This document shows, in pieces, positions 27,686-40,775 of a DNA stretch of 64,000 nt. Made by a program: the position numbers and the translations under genes. Source of the stretch: Pseudomonas sp. GCEP-101 (GTDB lineage Bacteria > Pseudomonadota > Gammaproteobacteria > Pseudomonadales > Pseudomonadaceae); the NCBI RefSeq assembly GCF_025133575.1, contig NZ_CP104011.1:2418001-2482000 (forward strand). Direction: 5' to 3'. Each line of letters begins with the position of its first letter. Positions within the stretch are counted from its first letter, which is position 1. The notes beneath the pieces are model-generated. The model worked only from the letters and a program-made list of their open reading frames with translations, had not been told where the DNA came from and did not search any database.

Positions 27686-28953
27686 GCGACGAGCCTCCTC
27701 TGGAACAGCTCGCGGAACACCGGGTAGATGTCCGAGGCGGAGACGATCTGCTGCTGGGCGAAGCTGTCTTCGAAGGTGTCGCGGATCTTCTCGTACTCGA
27801 ACCACAGCGCCTGGTGCTCGCGCGGGGTGATCTCGACGTAGGTGTAGTACTGGACGAACGGCATGATCTGCTTCATGAGGATGTCGCGGCAGACCGGCGA
27901 GTCGTCGTTCCAGTTGTCGCCGTCCGAGGCCTGGGCGGCGTAGATGTTCCATTCATTGGTGGGGTAACGCTCGGCCATCACCTCCTGCATCAGCTTCAGG
28001 GCGCTGGAGACGATGGTCCCGCCAGTCTCGCGGGAATAGAAGAATTCTTCCTCGTCCACCTCGCGGGCGCTGGTGTGGTGGCGGATGAACACCACCTCGA
28101 TCTTCTCGTAGTTCCGCTTGAGGAACAGGTAGAGCAGGATGAAGAAGCGCTTGGCGATGTCCTTGGTCGCCTGGGTCATCGAGCCGGACACGTCCATCAG
28201 GCAGAACATCACGGCCTTGGAGGTCGGGTTGGGCTGCTTCACCAGCAGGTTGTACTTGAGGTCGAAGGTGTCCAGGAACGGCACCTTGTCGATGCGCGCG
28301 CGCATGGCGGCGATCTTCTGTTCCAGCTCCTGGATGTCGCCCAGGTTGTCCGGTTCCTCGCGCTTGAGGCGGTCCAGCTCCGCCAGCGCCGCGCGCAGCT
28401 TGCCGCGGGTGGAGCCGGACAGGGCGATGCGCCGCGCGTGGGCCGAGCGCAGGGTGCGCACGATGTTGATTCGCGAGGGGTTGCCTTCGTTGCTGATGCC
28501 GGCGCGCACGGTCTTGAAGGTGTCGCTGCCGGTGAGGTGGCGCTTGACCAGGTTGGGCAGCTCCAGGTCCTCGAACATGAAGTCGAGGAATTCCTCCTGG
28601 GTGATCTGGAAGACGAAGTCGTCCATCCCGTCGCCCTGGTTGCTGGCCTTGCCGGCGCCACGGCCGCCGCCACCGCCCTGGGGCCGCGGGATATGTTCGC
28701 CGGTGGTGAATTCCTTGTTGCCGGGGTGAACGACCGTCTGCTTGCCGCCACGGCCATGGTGCAGGACCGGCTCGTCGATATCGCGGCCAGGAATGCTGAT
28801 CTGCTCGCCATGTTCCATATCCGTGATGGAACGGCGGCTGACGGCTTCTTCGACGGCCTTCTTGATGTGCTCACGGTAACGCCGCAGGAAACGCTGGCGG
28901 TTCACCGTGCTCTTGTTCTTGCCGTTCAGACGCCGGTCGATGACGTAGCTCAT
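27682..28953 (-). CDS. YeaH family (DUF444) von Willebrand-type protein
   Basis: This 423-residue protein partners with the PrkA kinase. The N-terminus ([20 protein letters not shown]) and the [16 protein letters not shown] segment fit DUF444. A Gly-rich linker ([13 protein letters not shown], about 90-102) precedes a C-terminal von Willebrand factor A domain with the MIDAS-like [13 protein letters not shown] central helical region carries paired charged residues ([20 protein letters not shown]). It lies 105 bases after prkA and overlaps spoVR by four bases, so it forms the middle of the stress operon. Confidence 0.95.
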   Translation of the reverse strand: MSYVIDRRLNGKNKSTVNRQRFLRRYREHIKKAVEEAVSRRSITDMEHGEQISIPGRDIDEPVLHHGRGGKQTVVHPGNKEFTTGEHIPRPQGGGGGRGAGKASNQGDGMDDFVFQITQEEFLDFMFEDLELPNLVKRHLTGSDTFKTVRAGISNEGNPSRINIVRTLRSAHARRIALSGSTRGKLRAALAELDRLKREEPDNLGDIQELEQKIAAMRARIDKVPFLDTFDLKYNLLVKQPNPTSKAVMFCLMDVSGSMTQATKDIAKRFFILLYLFLKRNYEKIEVVFIRHHTSAREVDEEEFFYSRETGGTIVSSALKLMQEVMAERYPTNEWNIYAAQASDGDNWNDDSPVCRDILMKQIMPFVQYYTYVEITPREHQALWFEYEKIRDTFEDSFAQQQIVSASDIYPVFRELFQRRLVA

Positions 28954-29058
28954 GAATGCTCCTCAGGGCCTGCTGCGCAGCGGCGTGGAGCCGCCACGGA
29001 CAGGTCCGAATGCGACGGCGACCGGCGCGGCGGGGAATGCCGCCGCGCCGATGGCAGA

Positions 29059-30981
29059 CTACTGCGACTTGCGAACCCGCAGATACCATTCCGACAGCAG
29101 GCGCACCTGCTTCTCGGTGTAGCCGCGCTCGACCATGCGTTTGACGAAGTCGTTGTGCTTCTGCTGATCCTCCTTGCTCGCCTTGGCGTTGAAGCTGATG
29201 ACCGGCAGCAGGTCCTCGGTGTTGGAGAACATCTTCTTCTCGATCACAACGCGCAGCTTCTCGTACGACAGCCAGCTGGGGTTCTTGCCGTTGTTGCCGG
29301 CGCGGGCACGCAGCACGAAGTTGACGATTTCGTTGCGGAAATCCTTCGGGTTGCTGATGCCGGCGGGTTTCTCGATCTTCTCCAGTTCCTCGTTGAGGGC
29401 AGCGCGGTTGAGGATCTCGCCGGTTTCCGGGTCGCGGTACTCCTGGTCCTGGATCCAGAAGTCGGCGTACAGCACGTAGCGGTCGAAGATGTTCTGGCCG
29501 TACTCGCTGTAGGACTCCAGGTACGCGGTCTGGATTTCCTTGCCGATGAACTCGACGTAGCGCGGCGCGAGGTATTCCTTCAGGAAGCGCAGGTAGCGCT
29601 CGCGGGTTTCCGGCGGGAACTGCTCCTGCTCGATCTGCTGTTCCAGCACGTAGAGCAGGTGCACCGGGTTCGCAGCGACTTCATGGGGGTCGAAGTTGAA
29701 CACCTTGGAGAGAATCTTGAAGGCGAAGCGGGTGGAGAGCCCGGCCATGCCTTCGTCGACCCCGGCGGCGTCGCGGTATTCCTGGATCGACTTGGCCTTG
29801 GGATCGGTGTCCTTGAGGTTTTCGCCGTCGTAGACGCGCATTTTCGAGTAGATGTTGGAGTTTTCCGGCTCCTTCAGGCGCGACAGCACGGAGAACTGCG
29901 AGAGCATCTTGAGGGTATCCGGCGCGCAGTGGGCGTGCGCCAGCGAGCTGTTGACCAGCAGCTTGTCGTAGATCTTGATCTCGTCGGAGACGCGCAGGCA
30001 GTACGGCACCTTGACGATGTAGATACGGTCGATGAACGCCTCGTTGTTCTTGTTGTTGCGGAAGCTGTGCCATTCCGATTCGTTGGAGTGGGCGAGGATG
30101 ATGCCGCTGTAGGGCAGCGAACCGAGGCCTTCGGTGCTGTTGTAGTTGCCTTCCTGGGTCGCGGTGAGCAAGGGGTGGAGGACCTTGATCGGCGCCTTGA
30201 ACATCTCGACGAATTCCATCAGGCCCTGGTTGGCCCGGCACAGCGCGCCCGAGTAGCTGTAGGCGTCGGCGTCGTTCTGCGGGAATTCTTCCAGCTTGCG
30301 GATATCCACCTTGCCGACCAGCGCGGAGATGTCCTGGTTGTTCTCATCGCCCGGCTCGGTCTTGGCGATGGCGATCTGGTTGAGGATCGAGGGGTGCAGC
30401 TTGACTACGCGGAATTGGCTGATGTCGCCGCCGAATTCGTTGAGACGCTTGGTCGCCCAGGGCGACATGACCGAGCGCAGGTAGCGCCGGGGGATGCCGT
30501 AGTCTTCCTCGAGGATGGCGCCGTCTTCGTCGGGATTGAACAGGCCCAGGGGCGATTCGAACACCGGCGAGCCCTTGATGGCATAGAAGGGCACGTGCTC
30601 CATCAGTTGCTTGAGCTTTTCGGCGAGGGAGGATTTACCGCCACCGACCGGGCCCAGGAGGTACAGGATCTGTTTCTTCTCTTCCAGGCCTTGGGCGGCG
30701 TGGCGGAAGAACGAGACGATCTGGTCGATGCACTCTTCCATGCCATGGAAGTCGGCAAAGGCCGGGTAGCGGCGGATCACCTTGTTGGAGAAGATCCGCG
30801 ACAGGCGGGAATCGACGGATGTGTCGAGTAGTTCAGGCTCGCCGATGGCCATCAGCATCCGCTCGGCGGCGGTGGCATAGGCGATCTTGTCCTGCTTGCA
30901 GATGTCCAGGTACTCCTGGAGGGAGTACTCCTCTTGGCGGGTCGCTTCGAAGCGTTCCTGGAAGTGACTGAAAATGCTCAT
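29059..30981 (-). CDS. prkA: PrkA-type serine protein kinase (YeaG)
   Basis: The 640-residue protein has an AAA-like PrkA domain with the P-loop GPVGGGKSSLAEKL (about 109-122) and a C-terminal domain once compared with protein kinases (FRNEIVNFVLRARAGNNGKN). In enterobacteria YeaG acts in sustained nitrogen starvation and adaptive responses. The start MSIFSHFQERFEA at 30981 follows GGAG; the longer open frame upstream is untranslated leader. The 288-base space up to glpE should contain the operon promoter, but I cannot identify boxes with confidence. Confidence 0.96.
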   Translation of the reverse strand: MSIFSHFQERFEATRQEEYSLQEYLDICKQDKIAYATAAERMLMAIGEPELLDTSVDSRLSRIFSNKVIRRYPAFADFHGMEECIDQIVSFFRHAAQGLEEKKQILYLLGPVGGGKSSLAEKLKQLMEHVPFYAIKGSPVFESPLGLFNPDEDGAILEEDYGIPRRYLRSVMSPWATKRLNEFGGDISQFRVVKLHPSILNQIAIAKTEPGDENNQDISALVGKVDIRKLEEFPQNDADAYSYSGALCRANQGLMEFVEMFKAPIKVLHPLLTATQEGNYNSTEGLGSLPYSGIILAHSNESEWHSFRNNKNNEAFIDRIYIVKVPYCLRVSDEIKIYDKLLVNSSLAHAHCAPDTLKMLSQFSVLSRLKEPENSNIYSKMRVYDGENLKDTDPKAKSIQEYRDAAGVDEGMAGLSTRFAFKILSKVFNFDPHEVAANPVHLLYVLEQQIEQEQFPPETRERYLRFLKEYLAPRYVEFIGKEIQTAYLESYSEYGQNIFDRYVLYADFWIQDQEYRDPETGEILNRAALNEELEKIEKPAGISNPKDFRNEIVNFVLRARAGNNGKNPSWLSYEKLRVVIEKKMFSNTEDLLPVISFNAKASKEDQQKHNDFVKRMVERGYTEKQVRLLSEWYLRVRKSQ

Positions 30982-31269
30982 GACGTCTCCTCGCTCGATG
31001 CATGGAGCCGGCGCCGGATCGGTCTGTGCGGGTGCGGTCGGGCTGCCAGCGCTGCCGGCGAGAATCCCCCAGAACTCCAACGGAACCTGGCCTCTGCCCT
31101 GATCCGCCCCCAATGGTCACTGCCGATTAACCGGAAGCCGGTGTGCCGGCTCTCCCTTTTTTGGATGGCCTGAGGGAAAGGATAGTTCGTTCTTTGATGT
31201 GTAAAGGACGAAAGCGCGAGAAGTTACAGATTTTTTGAAGGGGCTATTCCGCCCCTTTCGTAAGGGCTT

Positions 31270-31599
31270 TCAGTCAGCGCCGCCCGCGCTGGTATCCGCG
31301 GGATAGACGCTGCGCCACAGTTCGAAGCCGCCGTCGAGGCTGTAGACCTCGGAGAAGCCCTGCTGGACGAAATAGGCTGCCGCGCTCTGGCTGGAGTTGC
31401 CGTGGTAGCAGACCACGACCAGCGGTGCGTCCATGTCCGCCTCGCGGATGAAGTCGGCCACCGAGTAGTTGTCGATGTGCCGGGCGCCGCTGATGTGGCC
31501 CAGCGCGTAGCTCTGCGGGTCGCGGATGTCGACGACCTGGGCGCCGCTTTCGCGCAGTTGCTGGGCCTGGTCGGGGGCGATGCGTTTGAAGTCGCTCAT
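31270..31599 (-). CDS. glpE: Thiosulfate sulfurtransferase GlpE (rhodanese)
   Basis: A single-domain rhodanese of 109 residues that transfers sulfane sulfur from thiosulfate to acceptors such as cyanide or thioredoxin. The active-site loop is [11 protein letters not shown], with the catalytic Cys followed by the YHGNSS pattern of Glp[21 protein letters not shown] opens the domain. It stands 41 bases downstream of apaH on the same strand. In P. aeruginosa glpE occupies the same place between prkA and apaH. Confidence 0.95.
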   Translation of the reverse strand: MSDFKRIAPDQAQQLRESGAQVVDIRDPQSYALGHISGARHIDNYSVADFIREADMDAPLVVVCYHGNSSQSAAAYFVQQGFSEVYSLDGGFELWRSVYPADTSAGGAD

Positions 31600-31640
31600 G
31601 GGTTACCTCGCAAGGCGCGCAGCCTGTGGCTGCGCTGCAA

Positions 31641-32465
31641 TCATTCTGGTTGATCGGCGCAGCTGCAGTGGATGCGCTCGAGGGTATCGACGTTCATCAG
31701 CGTCATGCTGCCGCCCCACACGCAGCCGGTGTCCAGGGCGAACAGGCCGGGGACGTCGCACCGGCCTTCCAATGCTGCCCAGTGGCCGAAGATGATCTTG
31801 CGCCCGGCGGCCTTGCGCTCGGCGTAGCTAAACCAGGGCGCGTAGCCGGGCGGCGCGGTGTCCAGGCCTTCCTTGGATTTCAGGTCGAGTTTGCCGTCGG
31901 GGGTGCAGAAGCGCATGCGCGTGAAATAGTTGGTGATCACCCGCAGGCGCTCGATGCCATGCAGCTTCTTGTCCCACTTGGCCGGCTCGTTGCCATACAT
32001 GCCGTCAAGGAATAGCGGCAGCTGGGTGTCGTCGCGCAGCGCCTTTTCGACCTCGGCGGCGCGCAGCAGGGCCTTCTCGACGGACCATTGCGGCGGGATG
32101 CCGGCGTGCACCAGGGTGATGTCGCGCTGGGCATCGTGATGGATCAGCGGCATCTGCCGCAGCCATTCGATCAGTTGCGGGCCGTCCGGCGCTTCGATGA
32201 TCTCCCGCAGGGTGTCGTTCTTTTTCAGGCGCTCGGCGTTGTAGGCTACCGCGATCAGGTGCAGGTCGTGGTTGCCCAGCACGCAGACCAGCGAATCGCG
32301 CATGGCATACAGAAAGCGCAGCGTCTCCAGCGACGCCGGCCCGCGGTTGACCAGGTCGCCCACCAGCCAGAGCGTGTCCGCGGCCGGGTCGAACTGCGCC
32401 TGCTCCAGCAGGCACTTGAGCGGTTCCAGGCAGCCCTGCAGGTCGCCCACGGCGTAGGTGGCCAT
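31641..32465 (-). CDS. apaH: Bis(5'-nucleosyl)-tetraphosphatase, symmetrical (ApaH)
   Basis: This 274-residue metallophosphatase splits Ap4A into two ADP; its family also removes Np4 caps from RNA. The PPP-family metal motifs are all present: AVGDLQGC near the start, [12 protein letters not shown], and [11 protein letters not shown]. The C-terminal HWAALEGR and [14 protein letters not shown] complete the fold. Its ATG (32465) abuts the stop of apaG, so the pair is read as one unit with ksgA in front. Confidence 0.97.
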   Translation of the reverse strand: MATYAVGDLQGCLEPLKCLLEQAQFDPAADTLWLVGDLVNRGPASLETLRFLYAMRDSLVCVLGNHDLHLIAVAYNAERLKKNDTLREIIEAPDGPQLIEWLRQMPLIHHDAQRDITLVHAGIPPQWSVEKALLRAAEVEKALRDDTQLPLFLDGMYGNEPAKWDKKLHGIERLRVITNYFTRMRFCTPDGKLDLKSKEGLDTAPPGYAPWFSYAERKAAGRKIIFGHWAALEGRCDVPGLFALDTGCVWGGSMTLMNVDTLERIHCSCADQPE

Positions 32466-32845
32466 CAGTGCAGCGCTCCTGGGACGGCCAGGCGGAACGC
32501 CGGGATCTCGGCGTCGAAGTGATGGCCGTCGGTGGCGACCATCTGGTAGCTGCCGTGCATGCTGCCAACCTTGGTCGTCATGACCGTGCCGCTGGTGTAG
32601 GTGTGGCTGGCCCCCGGCTCGATCAGCGGTTTTTCGCCCACCACGCCGGCGCCGCGCACTTCCTGCACATGGCCGTCGCCGTCGGTGATGATCCAGTGGC
32701 GGGTGAGCAACTTGGCAGCCAGCTCGCCGTGGTTATGGATGGTCACGGTGTAGGCGAACACGTAGCGCTGCTGTTCCGGCTGGGACTGCTCGGGCAGGTG
32801 GCGAGTGGTGACGCTGACGCTCACCTGGTAGCGCGGATCGCTCAT
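32465..32845 (-). CDS. apaG: ApaG protein
   Basis: The 126-residue ApaG domain protein is an immunoglobulin-like beta sandwich of uncertain function. Typical stretches are [44 protein letters not shown] and [10 protein letters not shown]; the last contains the conserved GxMxGxY. The start overlaps the stop of ksgA by four bases and its own stop abuts apaH, giving the standard ksgA-apaG-apaH order. Confidence 0.97.
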   Translation of the reverse strand: MSDPRYQVSVSVTTRHLPEQSQPEQQRYVFAYTVTIHNHGELAAKLLTRHWIITDGDGHVQEVRGAGVVGEKPLIEPGASHTYTSGTVMTTKVGSMHGSYQMVATDGHHFDAEIPAFRLAVPGALH

Positions 32846-33672
32846 GCGGAGGCTCCTGGCGAGGCTTGCGGGTGGGTTTCGCTGTAGCGGTTGGCCAGAC
32901 GAACGAAGTCGGCCACGTCCAGCTGTTCGGGGCGCAGGGTCGGGTCGACGCCGGCGGCTTCGATGTCTTCCACGCTCATCAGGGTGCGCAGGGTGTTGCG
33001 CAGGGTCTTGCGGCGCTGGTTGAAGGCTTCGCGGACGATGCGTTCGAGCACGTGGTGGTCGTTGGCCGGGTGCGGCAGTTCGGTATAGGGCACCAGGCGC
33101 ACGATCGCCGAGTCGACTTTGGGCGGCGGGTTGAACGCGCCGGGGCCGACGGTGAACAGGTAATCCACGCGGCAGAAGTACTGCACCATGATCGACAGGC
33201 GACCCCAGTCGCCGTTGCCCGGCTCGGCGGCCAGGCGCTCCACCACTTCCTTCTGCAGCATGAAGTGCATGTCCTGGATGAGCGAGGCATGGTCCAGGAG
33301 GTGGAAGATCAGCGGGGTCGAGATGTTGTACGGCAGGTTGCCCACCACGCGCAGCTTGTCCTCGGGGGAAGCGACCAGCGTGGCGAAGTCGAACTTCATG
33401 GCATCGCCCTGGTGCAGGCTGAAGTTGGGCTTCAGGCCGAAGCGCCACTTCAGTTGCGGGATCAGGTCGAGGTCCAGTTCGATGACGTCGAGCTTGGCGC
33501 CGCTGTCCACCAGTCCCTCGGTCAGGGCGCCCTGGCCCGGGCCGATTTCCAGCAGGTGCTGGCCTTCCTTGGCGGCGATGGCCCGGAGGATCTTGTGAAT
33601 CACCCCGGCGTCATGCAGGAAGTTTTGCCCAAAGCGTTTACGGGCGCGGTGCTGGAAGAGTTCGGACGACAT
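32842..33672 (-). CDS. ksgA: 16S rRNA dimethyladenosine transferase KsgA
   Basis: The 276-residue enzyme dimethylates two adjacent adenosines near the 3' end of 16S rRNA, a late ribosome-assembly check. [12 protein letters not shown] opens the protein; [13 protein letters not shown] is the SAM-binding motif and [15 protein letters not shown] contains the catalytic NLPY. The start [12 protein letters not shown] at 33672 is preferred; seven upstream in-frame codons lie in repeat-flanking sequence. It is separated from pdxA by a repeat element, so pdxA and ksgA may be less tightly linked than in relatives. Confidence 0.97.
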   Translation of the reverse strand: MSSELFQHRARKRFGQNFLHDAGVIHKILRAIAAKEGQHLLEIGPGQGALTEGLVDSGAKLDVIELDLDLIPQLKWRFGLKPNFSLHQGDAMKFDFATLVASPEDKLRVVGNLPYNISTPLIFHLLDHASLIQDMHFMLQKEVVERLAAEPGNGDWGRLSIMVQYFCRVDYLFTVGPGAFNPPPKVDSAIVRLVPYTELPHPANDHHVLERIVREAFNQRRKTLRNTLRTLMSVEDIEAAGVDPTLRPEQLDVADFVRLANRYSETHPQASPGASA

Positions 33673-33692
33673 GAATGCGGCTCCAGGCTTCA

Positions 33693-33780
33693 AGCTGCAA
33701 GCGACAAGCCAGAGCCAAAGCGATGTTCAAAGTGAGAAAGTTTACCAGCTGACACCGCGTGCCGCTTGTCGCGTGCAGCT
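33693..33780. repeat. AGCTGCAAGCGACAAGC inverted repeat between pdxA and ksgA
   Basis: AGCTGCAAGCGACAAGC (33693-33709) and GCTTGTCGCGTGCAGCT (33764-33780) pair with one mismatch around a 54-base spacer. The right end overlaps the TAG stop of pdxA (33781-33779). It is related to the element at 22256-22335. Confidence 0.75.
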
Positions 33781-34777
33781 ACCGGCTGGCGGCAGCCGCC
33801 GCCATTTGATAGGCGGTTTCAAGAGCAACCTGCAGGCTGCCGCTGTCGATCCGGCCGGTGCCGGCCAGGTCCAGCGCGGTGCCGTGGTCCACCGAGGTCC
33901 GGATGATCGGCAGGCCCAGGGTGACATTCACCGCCGCGCCGAACCCCTTGTACTTGAGCACCGGCAAGCCCTGATCGTGGTACATCGCCAGCACGGCGTC
34001 GCAATGCTCCAGGTGCTTGGGGGTGAACAGCGTGTCGGCCGGAAGCGGGCCGATCAGTTGCATGCCTTCGCCGCGCAGGCGCTCCAGGGTCGGCTCGATC
34101 ACGTCGATTTCCTCGTGGCCGAGGTGGCCGCCTTCGCCGGCGTGGGGGTTCAGGCCGCAGACCAGGATGCGCGGATTGGCGATGCCGAACTTGTCGCGCA
34201 GGTCCGCGTGCAGGATGCGGGTGACCCGCTCCACGCGCACCGACGTGATGGCGTCGGCGATCTGCCGCAGCGGCAGGTGGGTCGTCACCAGCGCAACGCG
34301 CAGGCCGCGGGTGGCGAGCATCATCACCACCTGGGCGGTGTGGGTCAGGTCGGCGAGGAATTCGGTGTGGCCGGAGAAGGCGATGCCGGCCTCGTTGATC
34401 ACGCCCTTGTGCACGGGGGCGGTGATCATCCCGGCGAAGTGCCCGTCCACGCATCCCTGGCCGGCGCGGGTCAGGGTTTCCAGCACGTAGGCGGCGTTGG
34501 CCGGGTCCAGCTTGCCGGGTTCGACCGGCGCGCCCAGCGGGGTATCCCAGACATACAGGGTGCCGGCCGGCGCGGCGTCGGTCGGCCAGCTGCCGGGGCC
34601 GACATCCTGCAGCGCGATGGCCAGGCCCAGCTGGGCGGCGCGCTGTGCCAGCATTTCGCGGCTGGCGACGGCGACCAGCGGGTGGGGTTGCGCCTCGCGG
34701 GCCAGCAGCAGGCAGAGGTCCGGGCCGATGCCGGCGGGCTCGCCAGGAGTCAGCGCGAACAGGTGGGAGGTGCTCAT
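33779..34777 (-). CDS. pdxA: 4-hydroxythreonine-4-phosphate dehydrogenase PdxA
   Basis: This 332-residue NAD-dependent enzyme of pyridoxal phosphate synthesis oxidises 4-phosphohydroxy-L-threonine. [15 protein letters not shown] opens the protein, and metal- and substrate-binding segments [38 protein letters not shown] and [12 protein letters not shown] are present. The start at 34777 matches the family; the open frame extends 28 codons further without a ribosome site. A terminator lies between surA and this gene. Its stop codon falls in the arm of an intergenic repeat. Confidence 0.97.
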   Translation of the reverse strand: MSTSHLFALTPGEPAGIGPDLCLLLAREAQPHPLVAVASREMLAQRAAQLGLAIALQDVGPGSWPTDAAPAGTLYVWDTPLGAPVEPGKLDPANAAYVLETLTRAGQGCVDGHFAGMITAPVHKGVINEAGIAFSGHTEFLADLTHTAQVVMMLATRGLRVALVTTHLPLRQIADAITSVRVERVTRILHADLRDKFGIANPRILVCGLNPHAGEGGHLGHEEIDVIEPTLERLRGEGMQLIGPLPADTLFTPKHLEHCDAVLAMYHDQGLPVLKYKGFGAAVNVTLGLPIIRTSVDHGTALDLAGTGRIDSGSLQVALETAYQMAAAAASR

Positions 34778-34860
34778 CAGTGGGGTTCTCGAATCAGGTT
34801 GTGCGGCGAATGGGCCTACTCTACGACGAAGCCGGGGATGTACGAAGCGTTCGGCGGGCA

Positions 34861-34889
34861 AAAAGAAACCCGGCCTGGGCCGGGTTTCT
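34861..34889 (-). terminator. surA terminator
   Basis: On the minus strand GAAACCCGGC pairs perfectly with GCCGGGTTTC around a four-base loop and runs into TTTTT. It lies about 20 bases after the surA stop and about 85 bases before the pdxA start, so pdxA expression depends on read-through or its own promoter. Confidence 0.88.
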
Positions 34890-34909
34890 TCGTCAGCGAC
34901 TCAAGCGGC

Positions 34910-36193
34910 TTACTGCTTGATCTCGACGTAGGCTTCGTCGCGGATCTGCCGCAGCCAGGCCTGCAGTTCCTCGTCGTACTTGCGCGCACGGAGGGTCTGG
35001 GCGGCTTGCTGCTCGCGGAACTTGTCGCTGCTGTCGGTGGCGCGACGGCCGAGGACTTCCAGCACGTGCCAGCCGAAGGGAGAGCGGAACGGCTTGGTGA
35101 CCTGGCCTTGCGGCGCGTTGTTCATCACGTCGCGGAACTCCGGTACCAGGGATTCCGGGTCGACCCAGTTGAGGTCGCCGCCGTTGAGCTTGGAGCCCGG
35201 GTCTTCGGAGTACTTCTTCGCCAGTTCGCTGAAGCTTTCGCCAGCCTGGATGCGCTCGTAGAGCTTCTCGGCCAGGCGCTGGGTTTCTTCGTCGCTGCGG
35301 ATTTCGCTGGGTTTGAGCAGGATGTGGCGGACGTGGACTTCGTCACGCAGCATCTTGCTGCCACCGCGTTTCTCTTCCAGCTTGAGGATGATGAAACCAC
35401 CCGGGGTGCGGACCGGCTCGGTCACATCGCCCACGGCCAGGCTGCCCACCATGCTGTCGAACGGGGAGGGCAGCTGGGCGGCCTTGCGCCAGCCGATCTC
35501 GCCGCCTTCCAGGGCGTTGTCGCCGGCCGAGCGGGACACCGCCAACTGGCCGAAGTCGGCGCCCTGCTTGAGCTGCTGGTACATCTCCTGGGCCTGGCGC
35601 GCTGCGGCCTGCACGGTTTCCGGCGAAGCGCTGTCGGGTACCGGTATGAGGATGTTGGCCAGGCGATACTCTTCGGAGAGCTGGATCTTGCCCAGGTCGG
35701 AGGCGAGGAAGTTCTGCACTTCCTGCTCGCTGACCTGGATGCGCTCGGCCACGCGGCGCTGGCGCACCCGGCTGATGATCATCTCGCGGCGCACCTGCTC
35801 GCGGGCCTCGTCGTAGGACAGGCCGTCGTGGGCGAGGGCGGCGCGGAACTGATCCAGGCTCATGTTGTTGCGCTGGGCAATGGTGCCCATGGCCTGGTTC
35901 AGCTCTTCGTCGGTGATGCGCACGCCGGAGCGGTCGCCGATCTGCAGCTGGATGTTCTCGATGATCAGACGCTCGAGCACCTGCTGCGTCAGCACGTGCT
36001 CGGGCGGCAGCGGTGCGCCGCGCTTCTGGATGGTTGCACGGACTTCGCGCAGGCGCTGGTCCAGCTGGCTCTGCATCACCACGTCGTTATCGACGATGGC
36101 GACCACGCGATCCAGCGGAACCACTTCGGCGTGCACGACGGAACTTGCCAACAGCGCGCCCAGCATCAGCGGGCGCAGGGCCTTACATAGCAT
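34910..36193 (-). CDS. surA: Periplasmic chaperone/peptidyl-prolyl isomerase SurA
   Basis: The 427-residue periplasmic chaperone escorts outer-membrane proteins, including LptD, to the Bam complex. A signal peptide ([17 protein letters not shown]) precedes the SurA N-domain ([22 protein letters not shown]). Two parvulin domains follow, with [14 protein letters not shown] and [20 protein letters not shown] marking the first and [11 protein letters not shown] and [20 protein letters not shown] the second. A GTG two codons upstream (36199) is an alternative start. It overlaps the lptD stop by 11 bases, so client and chaperone genes are coupled. Confidence 0.95.
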   Translation of the reverse strand: MLCKALRPLMLGALLASSVVHAEVVPLDRVVAIVDNDVVMQSQLDQRLREVRATIQKRGAPLPPEHVLTQQVLERLIIENIQLQIGDRSGVRITDEELNQAMGTIAQRNNMSLDQFRAALAHDGLSYDEAREQVRREMIISRVRQRRVAERIQVSEQEVQNFLASDLGKIQLSEEYRLANILIPVPDSASPETVQAAARQAQEMYQQLKQGADFGQLAVSRSAGDNALEGGEIGWRKAAQLPSPFDSMVGSLAVGDVTEPVRTPGGFIILKLEEKRGGSKMLRDEVHVRHILLKPSEIRSDEETQRLAEKLYERIQAGESFSELAKKYSEDPGSKLNGGDLNWVDPESLVPEFRDVMNNAPQGQVTKPFRSPFGWHVLEVLGRRATDSSDKFREQQAAQTLRARKYDEELQAWLRQIRDEAYVEIKQ

Positions 36194-38951
36194 TGTCTTC
36201 ACGTTGACGATAACCCTGGATACCTTGGTCGAGGAAGCCTTCCACCTGGTTGCCAACCACGCCGCCAAGGCCTTTCAAGATGATTTGAAGGAATACACCG
36301 CGGTCGGACTTGGACGTCGAGGTGATGAACTCGTCGTCGTCGTAGTCGACCCAGTAGCGATTGATCAGGCGCAGCTTCCAGCAGCAGCTGTCGTACTCGA
36401 AGCCACCGAAGGCTTCCAGTGTGCGGCTCTGGTTGTAGTCGAACTGCCAGCGGCCGATGGCGGCCCACTGCGGCAGGACCGGCCAGATGAACGAGAAATC
36501 ATGCTGTTCGATCTTGTACTCGTCGCTGCCGTATTCGAACTGCCCGGTGTTCGGGTTGAAGCGCTTGCTGTCCGCGCGGTAGCGGTAGCCGGCGTTGAGC
36601 ACCTTGCGCGGGTCGGCTTCGGGCTGGTAGTGGAACATCAGGTTACCGTTGTCGGTATGGTTGATGTTCGGGTTCCAGTTGAAGTCCGAGCTGGCGTACC
36701 AGTCGTGGTTGAAGCGATAGATGCCGGTAAGCGCGTAAGGCGAGCGCCAGGTATCCGCGTCCGGATTCTGTTTGCCGCTGACGCGCAGGTCGTCCTCGGT
36801 CAGGCCTGGCAGCTGGACGCGGCGGTCGCTGAAGTAATAGATCTGGCCAGCGGCAATGTAGGCGCGCTCGAAGCCATCGTCCTCGATGAAGCGCGATCCC
36901 AGGCCCAGGGACAGCTGGTTGGCATCGCCAATGCGGTCGCGGCCGGTGAAGCGGTTCTCACGCCACAGCGAGTCGTAGCTGAAGGTGAACTCGCCGGTAT
37001 CGAAGGTCGGCAGATTGTCCTGGTCCTTGTACGGCACGTACAGGTACATCGCACGCGGCTCCAAGGTCTGGCGGAACTTGGTGCCAGCGAAGGTGGTGTC
37101 GCGGTCGAAGTACAGGCCGGAGTCGAGTTTGGCCAGGCCCAGGGAACGGTCAGGGCTACTGTCGTAGTCGATGTAGGACGGCAGCGTAGCCTTGCCTTTG
37201 CCGTCCAGGTCCAGGTCGTACTTGGTGTACATGGCCTTGACGGTGGGAGTCAGGAAGCCCCAGCTGCGGTTCATCGGCAGGCTGATGCCCGGCTCGGCAT
37301 GGAAGCGATCACCGGTGGCGCGAGCCAATCCCTGAATGTTGGTGTCCGGACGGGCGTAAAGGTTCGGGTCGTCTTCGTTACGACGATAGAAGCCTTCATC
37401 CAGGTCGCGGTCGAAGCGCACGGCCTCGGTGCTGTAGGTGAAGTTCAAGCCGCCCGGGTTGAACGGCAATTGGCCATCCAGGGTCAGTTGCGGCAGACGA
37501 TCATATGGGGTGACGTCTGTCACGGTCGCCAACTGGTAGGACTGCGCGTTCAGGCGGGCGATGTAGCTGTCGCCGCGGTAGGTCAGGATGCCTTGCTGAT
37601 TGACGTAGGTCGGCGAGCCGATGCCCAGCGAGGTGTCCAGGTCCTGGAAGTAGTACGGGTCGCTGATGCGGGTGTAGTCCACCTGCGCCATCAGGCGCGA
37701 ATCCAGGCCGCTGACGTTCTTCCAGCCATACAGCCAACGGGTGTCGGTGTATTGCGGGAAGTCCTTGCGGTCGTCGTTCTTGTCGTTCAGGTAGGCGGCG
37801 TTGACCTGGCCTTCGCTGCTGTGGGTCAGGTAGCGGAACTCGCCTTCCATCAGCAGGCCGCGCTTGACCATGTAGTGCGGGTACAACGTGGCGTCGTAGT
37901 TGGGCGCCAGGTTGAAGTAGTACGGCGTGGTCAGGGTGAAGCCGGTATCGCTCGAGCTGGCGAAGGATGGCGCCAGGAAGCCGGACTGACGACGGTTGTC
38001 GATCGGGAAATAGATGTACGGGGTGTAGAAGACCGGAATGTCCTTCACCCGCAGGGTCGCGTTGGTCGCGGTGCCGAAGCCGGTGGCCGGGTTCAGCTTG
38101 ATGTTATTGCCCTTGAGCACCCACGCGTTGCTGTTCGGTTCGCAGCGGGTGTAGGTGCCGTCCTTGAGCTGGATGATCGCGTCTTCCTGACGCTTGGCGT
38201 ACAGCGCGCTGCCGCGGATCTGCGCCTGGTGCATGACGTACTCGGCGTTCTCGATCTTCGCCTCGCCATTGTCCAGTTGCAGCTCGGCGTGGTCGCCGAC
38301 GATCAGCGCGCCGTTGTCGCGCAGCTTGACGTTACCGACCAGCTCGCCGCGGTTCTCGGCCTGGTGCAGGTTGGCCTCGTCGGCCTCCACCTGCATGCTG
38401 CCCTGGCGCAGGACCACGTTACCCGCGAGGGTGGCGATCTGTTTTTCCTGCTCGTAGCGCGACACCTTGGCCGAAACGTAGGTCGGCGCCTCGTCGTTCG
38501 GCGTCTTGTCGTTCATGCCCGGGCGGATCGGCTCGACATAAGCGCCGCTGCAGTACGGGCCCATTTCCGCCTGCTGGGCAGGGGTGAGCTTGTCGCGGGG
38601 GATCCAGTCGAGGTGGCTGTAGTCGCTGCTGCGCGACTTCAGGCCGCGGCCGCCGGACTCGGTGACCAGTTGTTTCGGCTCTTCGCCGGCGCTGCTGCTG
38701 GAGCTGCCCGAGGATTTCGAGCCGCTGGCGACGGTGCCGCCGGCGCTGACCGAGCTGGCGCCGTGCTGCGGGCGCGGTACGCTGCTGGCGCTGCTCTGCG
38801 AGGAGCAGTCCCAGGTGCCGGACGCGGAGGGCTGGCAGGCGAACTGCTCGCCGGGTGCCGCGGTCACAGAGGCGAGCGGCTGGATAGCCAGCAGGCCACC
38901 GGTCACCAGTAAGGGGAATTTTCTACGGAACACGGGGAAATTCACTGCCAT
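36183..38951 (-). CDS. lptD: LPS-assembly protein LptD
   Basis: This 922-residue outer-membrane barrel inserts lipopolysaccharide into the outer leaflet with LptE. It has a signal peptide ([20 protein letters not shown]), a Ser-rich segment unique to pseudomonads ([20 protein letters not shown], about 58-80), and the periplasmic OstA jellyroll ([18 protein letters not shown] ... [16 protein letters not shown]). A long beta-barrel follows. Cysteines occur near the mature N-terminus (ACQPS, WDCSS) and in the late pair [10 protein letters not shown], as needed for the structural disulfides. It leads the lptD-surA pair and diverges from amgK. Confidence 0.96.
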   Translation of the reverse strand: MAVNFPVFRRKFPLLVTGGLLAIQPLASVTAAPGEQFACQPSASGTWDCSSQSSASSVPRPQHGASSVSAGGTVASGSKSSGSSSSSAGEEPKQLVTESGGRGLKSRSSDYSHLDWIPRDKLTPAQQAEMGPYCSGAYVEPIRPGMNDKTPNDEAPTYVSAKVSRYEQEKQIATLAGNVVLRQGSMQVEADEANLHQAENRGELVGNVKLRDNGALIVGDHAELQLDNGEAKIENAEYVMHQAQIRGSALYAKRQEDAIIQLKDGTYTRCEPNSNAWVLKGNNIKLNPATGFGTATNATLRVKDIPVFYTPYIYFPIDNRRQSGFLAPSFASSSDTGFTLTTPYYFNLAPNYDATLYPHYMVKRGLLMEGEFRYLTHSSEGQVNAAYLNDKNDDRKDFPQYTDTRWLYGWKNVSGLDSRLMAQVDYTRISDPYYFQDLDTSLGIGSPTYVNQQGILTYRGDSYIARLNAQSYQLATVTDVTPYDRLPQLTLDGQLPFNPGGLNFTYSTEAVRFDRDLDEGFYRRNEDDPNLYARPDTNIQGLARATGDRFHAEPGISLPMNRSWGFLTPTVKAMYTKYDLDLDGKGKATLPSYIDYDSSPDRSLGLAKLDSGLYFDRDTTFAGTKFRQTLEPRAMYLYVPYKDQDNLPTFDTGEFTFSYDSLWRENRFTGRDRIGDANQLSLGLGSRFIEDDGFERAYIAAGQIYYFSDRRVQLPGLTEDDLRVSGKQNPDADTWRSPYALTGIYRFNHDWYASSDFNWNPNINHTDNGNLMFHYQPEADPRKVLNAGYRYRADSKRFNPNTGQFEYGSDEYKIEQHDFSFIWPVLPQWAAIGRWQFDYNQSRTLEAFGGFEYDSCCWKLRLINRYWVDYDDDEFITSTSKSDRGVFLQIILKGLGGVVGNQVEGFLDQGIQGYRQREDNAM

Positions 38952-39080
38952 CTTGTTAATCCGGGCTTCCTGCGAGCCATCGGCCCAAAGCGGACCGCAC
39001 GCCTCTCGATGGGCTCAAAAAGATGCTGGATAATAAAGCATGACCCGCGCAACGGCTAGGGCCGTGGAGAACCCATAAAG

Positions 39081-40774
<1,694 letters not shown>

Positions 40775-40775
40775 G

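Noticed and set aside
31238..31257. Hairpin AAGGGGC/GCCCCTT between prkA and glpE as a terminator
   Set aside because: On the coding strand it is followed by A rather than T, so it does not have the form of an intrinsic terminator.
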